64,000 bases of DNA, taken from positions 1 to 64,000 of the forward strand of contig JARKNW010000165.1 of the NCBI GenBank assembly GCA_029976075.1, written 5' to 3'. The translations under genes were made by a program, and so were the position numbers. The stretch is from Pleomorphomonas sp. (GTDB taxonomy: Bacteria; Pseudomonadota; Alphaproteobacteria; Rhizobiales; Pleomorphomonadaceae). A model generated the notes under the pieces. That model made no database searches, was not told the DNA's origin, and saw only the letters and a program-made list of their open reading frames with translations. How positions within the stretch are numbered: position 1 is the first letter of the stretch; every line of letters starts with the position of its first letter. Below are positions 44,520-53,408 of this stretch, in pieces.

Positions 44520-46508
44520 TCAGGCCGCCGCCAGTTGTTCGGCGAAGGCTCTGACTTCATGATTGAGCTCTTCCGCGCGGCGGGAGAGATCGTGTGCGAG
44601 GTTGGTCAACCGGCTCGCCGATGTGCCGGTCAGGTCGACCGCCGCTGCCACCTCGCCGATGTTCTCTGTGACGGCACCGGCGCCGGCAGCGGCGCGCTGG
44701 CAGTTGACGGCGATTTCGCGCGTAGCCGATCCCTGTTCCTCGACGGCTGCGGAGATTGTCTGGGTGATTTCGCCCAGACGGCGAACGGTACCGACGATGC
44801 GCGCGATCGCCTCGACCGATGTGGAGGTCTGTGTCTGGATCTCGACGATCTTCTGCGAGATGTCGGCAGTGGCCTTGGCGGTCTGGGAGGCGAGTTGCTT
44901 GACTTCCGACGCCACGACCGCGAAGCCCTTGCCTGCCTCGCCGGCGCGTGCCGCCTCGATGGTCGCATTGAGGGCAAGAAGATTGGTCTGTTCGGCAATG
45001 GCCGAAATCAGGCTGACGACGTCACCGATCTTTTCGGCGGCCAATGATAGTGCGCCGATGCTCTGCTCGGAAAGCGTTGCGTCGTCCACGGCGGTAGCCG
45101 CGACGTCGGCCGACTTGCGAACCTGACCGGCGATCTCGTCGATGGAGGCAGCTAGCTCCTCCGTGGCCGAGGCGACGGTATTGACGTTGACCGACGCATC
45201 CTCGGCGGCGGTATTGACGACATCGGTACGATCGGCCGAATGGCGGGCATTGGCCGAGAGGCCATCCGCGGCGGTGTTCACTTCATCCGACGAGGCGGTG
45301 AAGGCACCGGCCAACGCCGTCATCCGGTCGGTAAAGGCGGACACCAGTTGCACGCGGCGGCCCGCTGCGCGGACCGTCTCGGCACTCTGGTCTTCCCGGT
45401 CGAGCCGCAGGCGCTCGGCTTCGGCGAGGCCGTCGCGGAAGACCGCGAAGCTCTTCGCCATCGCCCCGATCTCGTTCCTGAGATTTGCGTAGGGAATGTC
45501 AATATCGAGCTGCCCGGCTTCGATGTGGCTGAGAACGCCGGTCAGACGCGTCAGCTGGCGCGAGATCGAATGGGTGACGATGAAGGCGAGCCCGCTGGCG
45601 ATCGCCAGGATGATCGCAATGATCGCAAGGTTGCTGTAAATCGCCCAGCTGAGGCTGCCAAGGCGGTTGCCGAGCAGGGTATCGACCTCATCGGCTGTCT
45701 GATGCCAGAGCGCGAGCGTCTGGCTGCGCAAGGTGACCTTGGCATCGGCGACGCCGGCGTTGAGATCCTGGGGGAACTTGCCTGTGGCCAGTACCTTCAC
45801 GGCTGGCCTGAGCTTGTCGGCGAATCCCGTTGCCGCTTTGGCAAGATCGGCTGCCTTGGCTTTCAGGCTGGTGGCATTGCCATCGGAGACGTTGGCCAGC
45901 CCGGCCTCAAAATCATAGATGAGGGCGGCGGCACTCTTGTCGATGTCGTGCAGCGCACTGACGATGTCCATGCGCTGCTGCGGCGTGATGAAGCCCTTGG
46001 TGCGATCGGCGAGATCGAAGAGGTCGCCGAGATTGCTGGATGCCATCAGCAGCGTCGGCATCTGCACCGTCGTCGCGTCGATCAGGTAGTAACTGGCAGC
46101 CTTGGGGTCGAGCGTCAGTTCCGATGTGTTGCGCACCACATTGAGCAACTCCAGGCCGGTGATCGTGGCCTCGTTGCCGCGCCCCACCTCGGCGGCGGCA
46201 ATGAAGTCCTTCGAGAGCTTTTCGGTGGCGTGCAGTGCGTCGTAAGCCGCGGTTCGCTCGCCATAGGCCTTGCGCATGTCGGCCACGGGTTGCGACATGG
46301 TGGCGCCGGGCGCGCGCTCCTCGGTGAGCAATGCTTCCCACAAGGCGAATCCGATCCGATAGTGCTCCATGCCCTTTATTTCGGCCGTCGTTTGTCGGGT
46401 CTGCTCTTGCGACTGCTGGAAGAAGATTGTTCCGAACGTGAGAACCGGAATGATCATGACGCCGCAGATCAAGGCAATGCGGGAAATGATGCGTAGACGA
46501 TCGAACAT
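44520..46508 (-). CDS. Methyl-accepting chemotaxis protein
   Basis: A 662-residue chemoreceptor. Membrane segments at about 8-28 and 296-316 flank a long helical periplasmic sensor (about 270 residues, with paired helices resembling a nitrate/ligand-type helical bundle). A HAMP domain follows (SISRQLTRLTGVLSHIEAGQLD), then a signalling domain with the tip EQTNLLALNATIEAARAGEAGKGFAVVA. There is no C-terminal CheR-docking pentapeptide. ATG 46508 has GGAGG upstream. The ligand is unknown; its position convergent with the asparaginase gene might hint at amino-acid taxis, which is only a guess. Confidence 0.9.
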   Translation of the reverse strand: MFDRLRIISRIALICGVMIIPVLTFGTIFFQQSQEQTRQTTAEIKGMEHYRIGFALWEALLTEERAPGATMSQPVADMRKAYGERTAAYDALHATEKLSKDFIAAAEVGRGNEATITGLELLNVVRNTSELTLDPKAASYYLIDATTVQMPTLLMASSNLGDLFDLADRTKGFITPQQRMDIVSALHDIDKSAAALIYDFEAGLANVSDGNATSLKAKAADLAKAATGFADKLRPAVKVLATGKFPQDLNAGVADAKVTLRSQTLALWHQTADEVDTLLGNRLGSLSWAIYSNLAIIAIILAIASGLAFIVTHSISRQLTRLTGVLSHIEAGQLDIDIPYANLRNEIGAMAKSFAVFRDGLAEAERLRLDREDQSAETVRAAGRRVQLVSAFTDRMTALAGAFTASSDEVNTAADGLSANARHSADRTDVVNTAAEDASVNVNTVASATEELAASIDEIAGQVRKSADVAATAVDDATLSEQSIGALSLAAEKIGDVVSLISAIAEQTNLLALNATIEAARAGEAGKGFAVVASEVKQLASQTAKATADISQKIVEIQTQTSTSVEAIARIVGTVRRLGEITQTISAAVEEQGSATREIAVNCQRAAAGAGAVTENIGEVAAAVDLTGTSASRLTNLAHDLSRRAEELNHEVRAFAEQLAAA

Positions 46509-47139
46509 GAGGCCTCCAGCCAAGACTTCTGGCGCGCGCATTTTTCTATCAAGCGCCGACAGCAGCGATGCGCTGGCGCCAACGCATCGCCGAATCGTCC
46601 TTTATGGCAAGTAGTGAGGCTGAACTATAATTCCTGTCGTTTAGTTAAATGGCGACCAATACGGTTTCTGTTTTTATAGATTCGTTCGATACATTTTTGT
46701 TCGCTGGAGTTTTCGACCATTGTAGTAAATATCAGTCGGTATAATTCTGATTTACTGGATCAGACTCCGACGAAAGTCGACGCTCGACGTGAGCTCAAGC
46801 TTCGTCGCGAGGGGTACCCGCGACAAGGTGCCAAAGCGTAATCTGCATGGCGGCTCCTCGGTTGCCCCTGGCAATGCTATCAATGGTAAGGACTAGTGGA
46901 GCGAATTTGATATTTGAGTCCCACGCGACATATGGCTCGAGCTCAAATGCCAAATTCAAAAGCCCAACTAGAACCAATAACTTGCTAGTGGTTCTGATGA
47001 CTCCGACATTTGCTCCGATGGTTGTATCAGGCAGTACAAATGTCGGAGTCGAACCACTAGAGGCGTCCGGAGGACGACGATTGCGTCGACGTTCGACAGT
47101 GTCCGCCGGATCTGTCTGCGCCGGACAGGGAGAAACGAC
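46509..47139. other. Long intergenic region rich in inverted repeats
   Basis: No gene is convincing here: the frames on both strands lack ribosome sites and domains and run antisense to each other. The first 250 bp are AT-rich and should hold the chemoreceptor promoter. From 46763 to about 47100 there are many inverted repeats, including a GTCGCG/CGCGAC hairpin at 46804-46824 and the paired hairpins listed at 46893-47060. GACTCCGAC occurs at 46763 and 46999 and inverted at 47042. Confidence 0.6.
46893..47060. repeat. Two tandem long palindromic elements
   Basis: Element 1 (46893-46971) begins CTAGTGG, has arms GAATTTG-AT-ATTTGAG (46903-46918) and CTCAAAT-GC-CAAATTC (46942-46957), and ends CCAACTAG. 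Element 2 (46985-47060) begins CTAGTGGTTC, pairs 47000-47012 with 47037-47049, and ends GAACCACTAG. The elements are 79 and 76 nt long and share their terminal sequences. They look like mobile palindromic repeats or a structured leader ahead of the epimerase gene. Confidence 0.6.
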
Positions 47140-48102
47140 ATGGCTGGTCAGCATAAGCTCATAACGATCAAGGGCGAGAGCGGTCTGAGAGCAGTTCTCA
47201 GTCCGGTGGGGGCAAAGCTCGTGGCTCTCTTCGTTCCCACCGGAGACGGAAGCGAAGTTCAGGTGGTCATCGGCTCCTCGGCTCATCCCAACGATGCCGG
47301 CGCCGATGCTTCGGGCGGTGCCATCTGTGGTCGCGTCGCCAACCGCATCGCCGGTGGCGTGTTCGAGCTTGATGGCCGGCGTTTCGAACTGCCCATCAAC
47401 AAGGCTCCGAACACCCTGCACGGCGGGCCGATCGGCTTTTCACGCCGCGAGTGGACTGTTGCGAAGACCGATGAATCCCATGTCGAGTTCAAGCTGCTCT
47501 CGGCGGATGGCGATATGGGCTTTCCCGGAAATCTCGATGTCACGGCTATCTATGGTTTTGACGGGGCGTCGCTCTCTCTCGATATGACGGCGGTGACCGA
47601 CCGGCCGACACCCATCAATCTCACCAACCACGTTTATCTCAATCTGGGCGGTGCTGGCTCGGCCCTGGGGCATCAAGTCGAAATTCCAGCTTCCCACTAT
47701 ACGCCATCGGACGGGAACCTCATTCCGACGGGCGAGATCGTTGATGTTGCCGGAACGCGCTTCGATTTCCGCCGCCTTCGCACTATCGCCGAGGATTATG
47801 ACATCAACTTCTGCCTGGATGCCGGTCGTGGGCCCCTGCATTTGGCAGCGCGTTTGGTTGAACCAGACACGGGTCGGAACATGACCCTATCTACCACCGA
47901 ACCTGGTGTTCAACTCTACACGGCGACCCATTTCTCCGAGGCGCTGATTTCGCCCTTCTCCAAGGTCGTGAAAAACGGCGGTATCGCGCTCGAACCGCAA
48001 ACCTACCCCAACGCCATCAACGAGCCGGGTTTCCCGTCATCAGTGTTGCGTCCGGGGGAAAGGTATTCCCACCGCATGGAGTGGGCATTCTCGGGCTTTT
48101 GA
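47140..48102 (+). CDS. galM: Aldose 1-epimerase
   Basis: A 320-residue mutarotase interconverting alpha and beta anomers of aldoses. The family blocks GRVANRIAGG, NTLHGGPIGF (catalytic His region), INLTNHVYLNLGG (second His) and GIALEPQTYPNAIN (catalytic Glu) are all present. ATG 47140 has GGGAGAA 5 nt upstream. There is no signal peptide, so it is cytosolic. It stands alone after a structured intergenic region. Confidence 0.9.
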   Translation: MAGQHKLITIKGESGLRAVLSPVGAKLVALFVPTGDGSEVQVVIGSSAHPNDAGADASGGAICGRVANRIAGGVFELDGRRFELPINKAPNTLHGGPIGFSRREWTVAKTDESHVEFKLLSADGDMGFPGNLDVTAIYGFDGASLSLDMTAVTDRPTPINLTNHVYLNLGGAGSALGHQVEIPASHYTPSDGNLIPTGEIVDVAGTRFDFRRLRTIAEDYDINFCLDAGRGPLHLAARLVEPDTGRNMTLSTTEPGVQLYTATHFSEALISPFSKVVKNGGIALEPQTYPNAINEPGFPSSVLRPGERYSHRMEWAFSGF

Positions 48103-48283
48103 TTCTCGGGAGGATTGGCGATCCGCTTAACCGACGCCTCGGTGAATCCAGTACTTCGAGGATCCGGCCTGTCTTCGATGTCGCGGCTGTCTCGCGGCAT
48201 TGAAAAGGCGCAACCCATTATTGCCGGTCTGAGGCGGGGCTTCGATACCTCAGGGAAACGGCGGTCAAGGTCGGCAACTGGAA

Positions 48284-48309
48284 GGTTACCGGGCACCATC
48301 CGGGTAACC
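48284..48309 (+). terminator. Hairpin downstream of galM, possible terminator
   Basis: GGTTACC (48284-48290) pairs with GGTAACC (48303-48309), with extra GG/CC pairing inside, but only TTT follows a few bases later. The 240-bp stretch from the galM stop to the tRNA gene holds no other recognisable feature. Confidence 0.35.
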
Positions 48310-48342
48310 GGTTTCAAAGAAACGGAAGATTTGTGAGTGCGA

Positions 48343-48432
48343 TGGCGGAGAAGGAGGGATTCGAACCCTCGATAGGGTTGCCCCTATACACGCGTTCCAG
48401 GCGTGCGCCTTAAACCACTCGGCCACCTCTCC
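48343..48432 (-). tRNA. tRNA-Ser (anticodon GGA)
   Basis: On the minus strand a complete serine tRNA is readable: acceptor stem GGAGAGG with its complement, D-arm GGCCGAGTGGTTTAAGGC, anticodon loop CTGGAAC with anticodon GGA (reads UCC/UCU), the long variable arm typical of tRNA-Ser, T-loop GGTTCGAATCC, and an encoded 3' CCA (48345-48343). The acceptor stem has one G-T pair. Confidence 0.95.
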
Positions 48433-48655
48433 ATACGGCCGGCGCCCCGGCTCGTGGCCGCGCACTATAGCGATGTTCGTTCGGAGCGCAAGGGGGGAAA
48501 CCGCTCAAAGAAGAAGTCCGGCAAATAAGAGCCAGCTTTCGTCCCAAGCCGTTGTTTTCATGAGGGCAGTCGCGCCGGAAAGTCCTTCGAAAAGCGCGTT
48601 GCCGCGCTTTGCGGATATGTCTGGCGCTGCCGAAAGCCAACCGGTCGGATCGTGT

Positions 48656-49144
48656 TCAGGCCCAAAGCTTGGAAGCTGGCGATTGTTCGCCGTCGATGGC
48701 CTGACGAACGCTTTCGATGCGCCGCATCAACTCGCCGGAGATGCGGGTCTGCAGGGCGTTGAGCACGGTGTCCGTCACCGCGCGGCGATCCGCCTTGCGC
48801 TCGACCAGGGCCGGATCGCGCAATGGCCAGCGCAACGTCGCATATTCGGCAAGTCGGGCGCAGTCGGGCTCGGTCCAGGTGACGGTGGCGAGATCGACCA
48901 CGATATGCGGCCGAAGGCCTCCCGGCAGGGCAAAGATGGTCCACGACTTGGGCTCGAGACCATCGGTGGGAATGGCGCGTTGATTGAGTGCCTGGGCGGC
49001 TTCCGGCAGCAAGCTTGTCGCCGGTCGGCTGCCGGCGCTGAATGCCCGGATGCGCGTGTCGCCGCGCTGGTTGAGCAGCGCCTCGGCCATCAGGCTGGTC
49101 GCGCTGTTGGTTTCGCACAGAAACAGCACATCGACGGTCTGCAT
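48656..49144 (-). CDS. Low-molecular-weight phosphatase-like protein lacking the catalytic arginine
   Basis: A roughly 162-residue protein with the fold signature of low-molecular-weight tyrosine phosphatases and ArsC-type reductases (VDVLFLC at the N terminus, then SLMAEALLNQ, and a late Asp-Pro in PLRDPALVE). The active-site loop should read Cys-x5-Arg, but here it is CETNSATS, with Thr in place of Arg. This would cripple phosphate binding, so the protein may be a regulatory or substrate-binding relative. ATG 49144 gives the family N terminus; ATG 49189 is an in-frame alternative. It lies near tRNA-Ser with no clear operon partner. Confidence 0.7.
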   Translation of the reverse strand: MQTVDVLFLCETNSATSLMAEALLNQRGDTRIRAFSAGSRPATSLLPEAAQALNQRAIPTDGLEPKSWTIFALPGGLRPHIVVDLATVTWTEPDCARLAEYATLRWPLRDPALVERKADRRAVTDTVLNALQTRISGELMRRIESVRQAIDGEQSPASKLWA

Positions 49145-49579
49145 CCTGAACAAGCCCCTGACGCTCGGAGGTGTCGCCAACGCCATCATTCCGTCTCTCT
49201 TCACCAACTCGGGACACCACCGCATACCCTTCGGTCTGCGGCCATCCCGGAACTCCTCTGCGCCGCGTCGATGGATTCTCCATGACGTTTGCGAGACAGG
49301 CCGATGACGCGCCTCTCGCAAAACCCAAATGCATAAAGCGCGCCACCCACTCGCGCCTTTGGGATGAACGACGTAGACAAAAGTCTAAGGTATTCATCTT
49401 CAAAGCGGATTCGGCGTGCCGCCTGTCGGTCGATGGCGAGGTATAGTCTCCGCGGGGCGTCTTCAACCCCGCCGAAGGGCGAAGCGTGTTTATAGTCTTG
49501 CGCGGCTTGCCGCCGTTGTCGGCGAGGTTGTCCTGCTACCCTTGATCGCTTTGTGGGCAGCAAATAGCCACAAATGCGG
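49145..49579. other. Gene-free stretch
   Basis: No convincing gene, RNA or repeat is seen. Frames on both strands here are arginine-rich shadows without domains or ribosome sites. It should contain the promoter of the phosphatase-like gene. Confidence 0.5.
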
Positions 49580-49732
49580 TCAGGAGACCGGTGCGTCCGC
49601 GGCAGCGGTTACCGTTCTCACGTTGGACATCGCCGCGGCATTTTCCACAGCGGCATGATCGGCGAGCGCTGCGAGGGCTTCCGCAAACATCGCAGCAAAG
49701 AGGACACTGACGAGGAACTTCCGGACGAACAT
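49580..49732 (-). CDS. Possible small secreted peptide
   Basis: A 50-residue frame beginning MFVRKFLVSVLFAAMFAEAL, a good signal peptide, followed by a short Ala-rich tail. GGAAG lies 8 nt before ATG 49732. The frame continues upstream to 49897 without features. No homologue is recognised. It lies downstream of the sdh terminator, so it would need its own promoter. Confidence 0.35.
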   Translation of the reverse strand: MFVRKFLVSVLFAAMFAEALAALADHAAVENAAAMSNVRTVTAAADAPVS

Positions 49733-49856
49733 TTTTTGGGCTTCCAGGTCACCGGACAACCCGGTGATGATGACATTTAAGCCCTCGGAAGCCGTCGGCA
49801 TTGAGGAAGAAAGGCGACGGAAGCGAGCCGTCCTCAAGGTGTTATCGCGGTAACAG

Positions 49857-49890
49857 CAAAAAGGCGGCGCCGGATTGGACCGGGCCGCCT
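49857..49890 (-). terminator. Terminator of the sdhCDAB operon
   Basis: Read on the minus strand, AGGCGGC-CCGG and CCGG-C-GCCGCCT form an 11-pair stem with one bulged base and a 6-nt loop, followed by five T (49862-49858). It starts 26 bp after the sdhB stop. Confidence 0.8.
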
Positions 49891-49915
49891 CTTTCAAATT
49901 GAAAACCTGCGACGA

Positions 49916-50695
49916 TCAGATCTGCCGCTCGACCATCATCTTCTTGATTTCGGCGATGGCCTTGGCCGGGTTGAGCCCCTTCGGACAGGTCTGGGCGCAG
50001 TTCATGATGGTATGGCAACGATAGAGGCGAAACGGGTCTTCGAGATTGTCGAGCCGCTCGCCGGTTGCCTCGTCGCGGCTGTCGATCAGCCACCGATAGG
50101 CCTGCAGCAGGATCGCCGGGCCGAGGTAGCGGTCGCCATTCCACCAGTAGCTAGGGCAGGAGGTCGAGCAGCAAGCGCAGAGGATGCATTCATAGAGGCC
50201 GTCGAGCTTCTGCCGGTCATCATGGCTCTGCAGCCATTCGGTTTCCGGTGTCGGCGACGAGGTATGCAGCCAAGGCTCGATCGACTTGTGCTGGGCATAG
50301 AAGTGGGTGAGGTCGGGCACAAGATCCTTCACCACGTTCATGTGGGGCAGCGGATAGATCTTGATCGGGCCGTCGATCTCATCCATGCCCTTGGTGCAGG
50401 CCAGCGTGTTCATCCCGTCGATGTTCATCGCGCAGGAGCCGCAGATACCCTCACGGCACGACCGGCGCAGCGCCAGCGTCGGGTCGACCTTGTTCTTGAT
50501 CCACAAGAGGGCGTCGAGCACCATCGGTCCGCAGTCATCGAGATCGACAAAGAAGGTGTCGAGCCGCGGATTGCGCCCATCCTCGGGGTCCCAGCGATAG
50601 ACGCGGAACTCGCGAACGTGCGTCGCCCCTTCCGGCTTCGGCCAGACCTTGCCAGCCTTGATCTTCGAGTTCTTCGGCAGCGTGAGCTGAACCAT
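49916..50695 (-). CDS. sdhB: Succinate dehydrogenase iron-sulfur subunit
   Basis: A 259-residue subunit carrying electrons from SdhA flavin to quinone. The [2Fe-2S] ligands are in CREGICGSCAMNIDGMNTLAC. The [4Fe-4S] and [3Fe-4S] ligands are in CILCACCSTSCP and CHTIMNCAQTCPKGLNP. GAGGAAAC precedes ATG 50695. It is the last gene of the operon and is complete, unlike sdhA. Confidence 0.95.
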   Translation of the reverse strand: MVQLTLPKNSKIKAGKVWPKPEGATHVREFRVYRWDPEDGRNPRLDTFFVDLDDCGPMVLDALLWIKNKVDPTLALRRSCREGICGSCAMNIDGMNTLACTKGMDEIDGPIKIYPLPHMNVVKDLVPDLTHFYAQHKSIEPWLHTSSPTPETEWLQSHDDRQKLDGLYECILCACCSTSCPSYWWNGDRYLGPAILLQAYRWLIDSRDEATGERLDNLEDPFRLYRCHTIMNCAQTCPKGLNPAKAIAEIKKMMVERQI

Positions 50696-51300
50696 GGAAA
50701 TGTTTCCTCGAAAGCTTTCGGTAGCCGATCGTCATGGACGGCAGGATTGAACAGGCCTCAGTACACGCGTGCCTTTGGCTTGATGTAGTCGATCTCGGAG
50801 GTCATCGTGTAGGTGTGAACCGGGCGATAATCGAGGCCGACGGTGCGCGCACCCGTGTCGATCGAAGCCAGCGTGTGCTTCATCCACTCGCCATCGTCGC
50901 GGTTGGGATAGTCCTCACGGGCATGCGCCCCGCGGCTTTCCTTGCGGTTGAACGCGCCTTCCATGGTCACCACGGCCTGCACGATCAGGTTCTCGTACTC
51001 GAGCGCCTCGGTGAGGTCGGTGTTCCAGATCAGTGAACGATCGGTGGTCTTGAGATTGTCGCCGGCCGACCAGCAATCGTGGATCAGCTTGACGCCTTCC
51101 TCCAGCACCTCGCCGGTGCGGAACACGGCGCAATTCGACTGCATGGTCTTCTGCATCGACAGGCGGAGTTCGGCGGTCGGTGTCGATCCCGAGGCATGTC
51201 GCACGCGGTCGAGCCGTTCAAGGGCGTTGACGCCGGCATCCTTCGGCAGGTCGGCGATGCGGCTGCCCTTGTCGATGGTCTCGGCGCAACGGTGGCCGAC

Positions 51301-51706
51301 GGCGCGGCCGAACACCACGAGGTCGATCAGCGAGTTGGAGCCGAGACGGTTGGCGCCATGCACCGACACGCAGGCGGCCTCGCCGACGGCCATCAGGCCC
51401 GGCACGATCCGGTCGGGATCGCCGTCGATCTTGGCCAGCACCTCGCCGTGATAGTTCGTCGGGATGCCGCCCATGTTGTAGTGGACGGTCGGCAATACCG
51501 GGATCGGCTCGCGCGTCACGTCGACGCCAGCGAAGATCTTGGCGCTTTCCGAGATGCCCGGCAGACGCTCGGCAAGGATCGCCGGGTCGAGGTGGTCGAG
51601 GTGCAGGTAGATGTGATCCTTGAGCTTGCCGACGCCGCGCCCCTCGCGGATCTCCATTGTCATCGAGCGGGAGACGACGTCGCGGCTGGCGAGATCCTTG
51701 GCCGAC
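51301..51706. repeat. Direct repeat within sdhA, promoter-distal copy
   Basis: This copy aligns to 51707-52112 with an exact offset of 406 bp and about 36 differences, mostly at third codon positions. It carries the usual family residues HGANRLGSNSL and is in frame with the correct C terminus. Confidence 0.9.
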
Positions 51707-52112
51707 GGCGCGGCCGAACACCACGAGGTCAATCAGCGAATGTGAACCGAGGCGATTGGCGCCATGCACCGAGACGCAGGCAGCCTCGCCGACGGCCATC
51801 AGGCCCGGCACGATCCGGTCGGGATCGCCATCGATCTTGGCGAGCACTTCGCCGTGGTAGTTCGTGGGTATGCCGCCCATGTTGTAATGGACGGTCGGCA
51901 GCACCGGGATCGGCTCGCGCGTCACGTCGACGCCGGCGAAGATGCGGGCGCTTTCCGAGATACCCGGCAGGCGCTCGGCGAGGATCGCCGGGTCCAAGTG
52001 GTCGAGGTGGAGATAGATGTGGTCCTTGAGCTTGCCGACGCCACGTCCTTCGCGGATCTCCATGGTCATGGAGCGGGAGACGACGTCGCGGCTGGCAAGA
52101 TCCTTGGCCGAA
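51707..52112. repeat. Direct repeat within sdhA, promoter-proximal copy
   Basis: This copy is in frame with the N-terminal part of sdhA. It has HGANRLGSHSL where the distal copy has Asn in place of His. The junction and the two ends share the short sequence TGGCCGA, which could have served as recombination or assembly-overlap homology. Confidence 0.9.
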
Positions 52113-53007
52113 GGGGCGTAGCGCTCCATGAAGCGCTCGCCCTCGGAGTTGGTGAGATAGCCGCCTTCACCACGCGATCCCTCGGTGATCAGGCAGCCGG
52201 CGCCATAGATGCCGGTCGGGTGGAACTGAACGAACTCCATATCCTGCAGGGCAAGACCGGCGCGCAGCACCATGGCATTGCCGTCACCGGTGCAGGTATG
52301 GGCCGAGGTACAGGAGAAATAGGCGCGGCCGTAACCGCCGGTCGCCAGCACTGTCTTGTGGGCGCGGAAGCGGTGGATCGTACCGGTTTCCATGTCCAGG
52401 GCGACCACGCCGCGGCAGGCACCATTCTCCATGATCAGGTCAATGGCGAAATACTCGATGAAGAACTCCGCCGAATGCCGGAGCGCCTGGCCGTACATGG
52501 TGTGCAGCATGGCATGACCGGTACGGTCGGCAGCGGCGCAGGTACGCTGGGCGATGCCCTCGCCAAAGTTGGTCGTCATGCCGCCGAACGGCCGCTGGTA
52601 GATCTTGCCTTCCTCGGTACGGGAGAAGGGCACGCCCCAGTGCTCGAGCTCATAGACGGCAGCCGGCGCGTTGCGCACCAGATACTCAATGGCATCCTGG
52701 TCGCCCAGCCAGTCGGACCCCTTGACGGTGTCGTACATGTGCCAGCGCCAGTCGTCCGGCCCCATGTTGCCGAGCGAAGCGGCAACGCCGCCCTGGGCGG
52801 CCACGGTATGCGAGCGGGTGGGAAACACCTTGGTGATGCAGGCCGTCGTAAGGCCCGCTTCCGAGGCGCCGACAACGGCCCTGAGGCCGGCACCGCCCGC
52901 GCCGACCACCACCACGTCGAAGGTATGGTCGATGAACTGGTAGGCACGGCCGCCGACGTTGAAGGCGGTCTGCTTGCCGCCGGCATTCTCTGAGGCAACG
53001 GCCATGG

Positions 53008-53400
53008 TCAGGCTCCGAACGTGATCTTGATGAGCGCCACGGCCGACGCGATGCCGACCAGCGCCGAGAAGAAGGAACTGGCCATCAGCGCCAGCACCCG
53101 CAGGAGCGGCTGATTGACATAGTCCTCGATGATGACCTGCATGCCGATCTTCATGTGCCAGACGCTGACGCCCAGGAAGGCGAGCATCAGCACGGCGACG
53201 AAGGGATTGCCGAGCGTGGCGATCACGGCGCCATAGTCATCGCCCTGGAGCTTGATCAGCAGCACGACGTAGACGAGAGCCAGCAAAAGTGCGGCGACAC
53301 CCGTCACCCGTTGTTGCCAGAAATGCGTCGTCCCGGACTTGCCCGAACCGAAGCCACGGGCATGCTTCAGCGATGTCTGAAAGCGAAAGGATTTGCTCAT
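53008..53400 (-). CDS. sdhD: Succinate dehydrogenase membrane anchor subunit
   Basis: A 130-residue hydrophobic subunit with three membrane segments (VAALLLALVYVVLLIKL, VLMLAFLGVSVW, VLALMASSFFSALVGIASAVAL) and the family block HFWQQRVTGVA near residue 26. The His and Asp in HMKIGMQVIIEDYV fit the haem/quinone region. ATG 53400 is chosen for similarity to the family start; the longer open frame overlaps sdhC and is not coding. It follows sdhC by 8 bp. Confidence 0.87.
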   Translation of the reverse strand: MSKSFRFQTSLKHARGFGSGKSGTTHFWQQRVTGVAALLLALVYVVLLIKLQGDDYGAVIATLGNPFVAVLMLAFLGVSVWHMKIGMQVIIEDYVNQPLLRVLALMASSFFSALVGIASAVALIKITFGA

Positions 53401-53408
53401 GGCGGACC

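Larger units (their letters stand above)
50758..53005 (-). pseudogene. sdhA: Succinate dehydrogenase flavoprotein subunit, disrupted by internal duplication
   Basis: The flavoprotein subunit is recognisable from end to end: FAD motif VVVGAGGAGLRA, flavin-attachment region HTVAAQGGVAA, active-site blocks QFHPTGIYGAG and RGEGGYLTNSEGERFMERYAPS, and HYNMGGIPTNYHGEV. A 406-bp segment (coding SAKDLASRDVV through VVFGRAVG) is present twice in tandem. Since 406 is not a multiple of three, the frame shifts at the junction near 51706. The upstream frame ends early at 51218, and the correct C-terminal frame is open from 51732 to 50758. As written, no full-length SdhA can be made. Either the gene is truly broken, another copy exists, or the assembly is chimeric here. 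Confidence 0.88.

Noticed and set aside
46893..47060. Integron attC sites
   Set aside because: One RYYYAAC-like heptamer is present, but the paired GTTRRRY core is missing and no integron integrase is nearby.
46795..47421. A 208-codon minus-strand frame upstream of and into galM
   Set aside because: It runs antisense into galM, has no ribosome site or domain, and crosses the long inverted repeats.
49416..49658. Plus-strand 80-codon frame with a hydrophobic stretch
   Set aside because: The hydrophobic part is antisense to a better signal peptide at 49580-49732, and there is no ribosome site.
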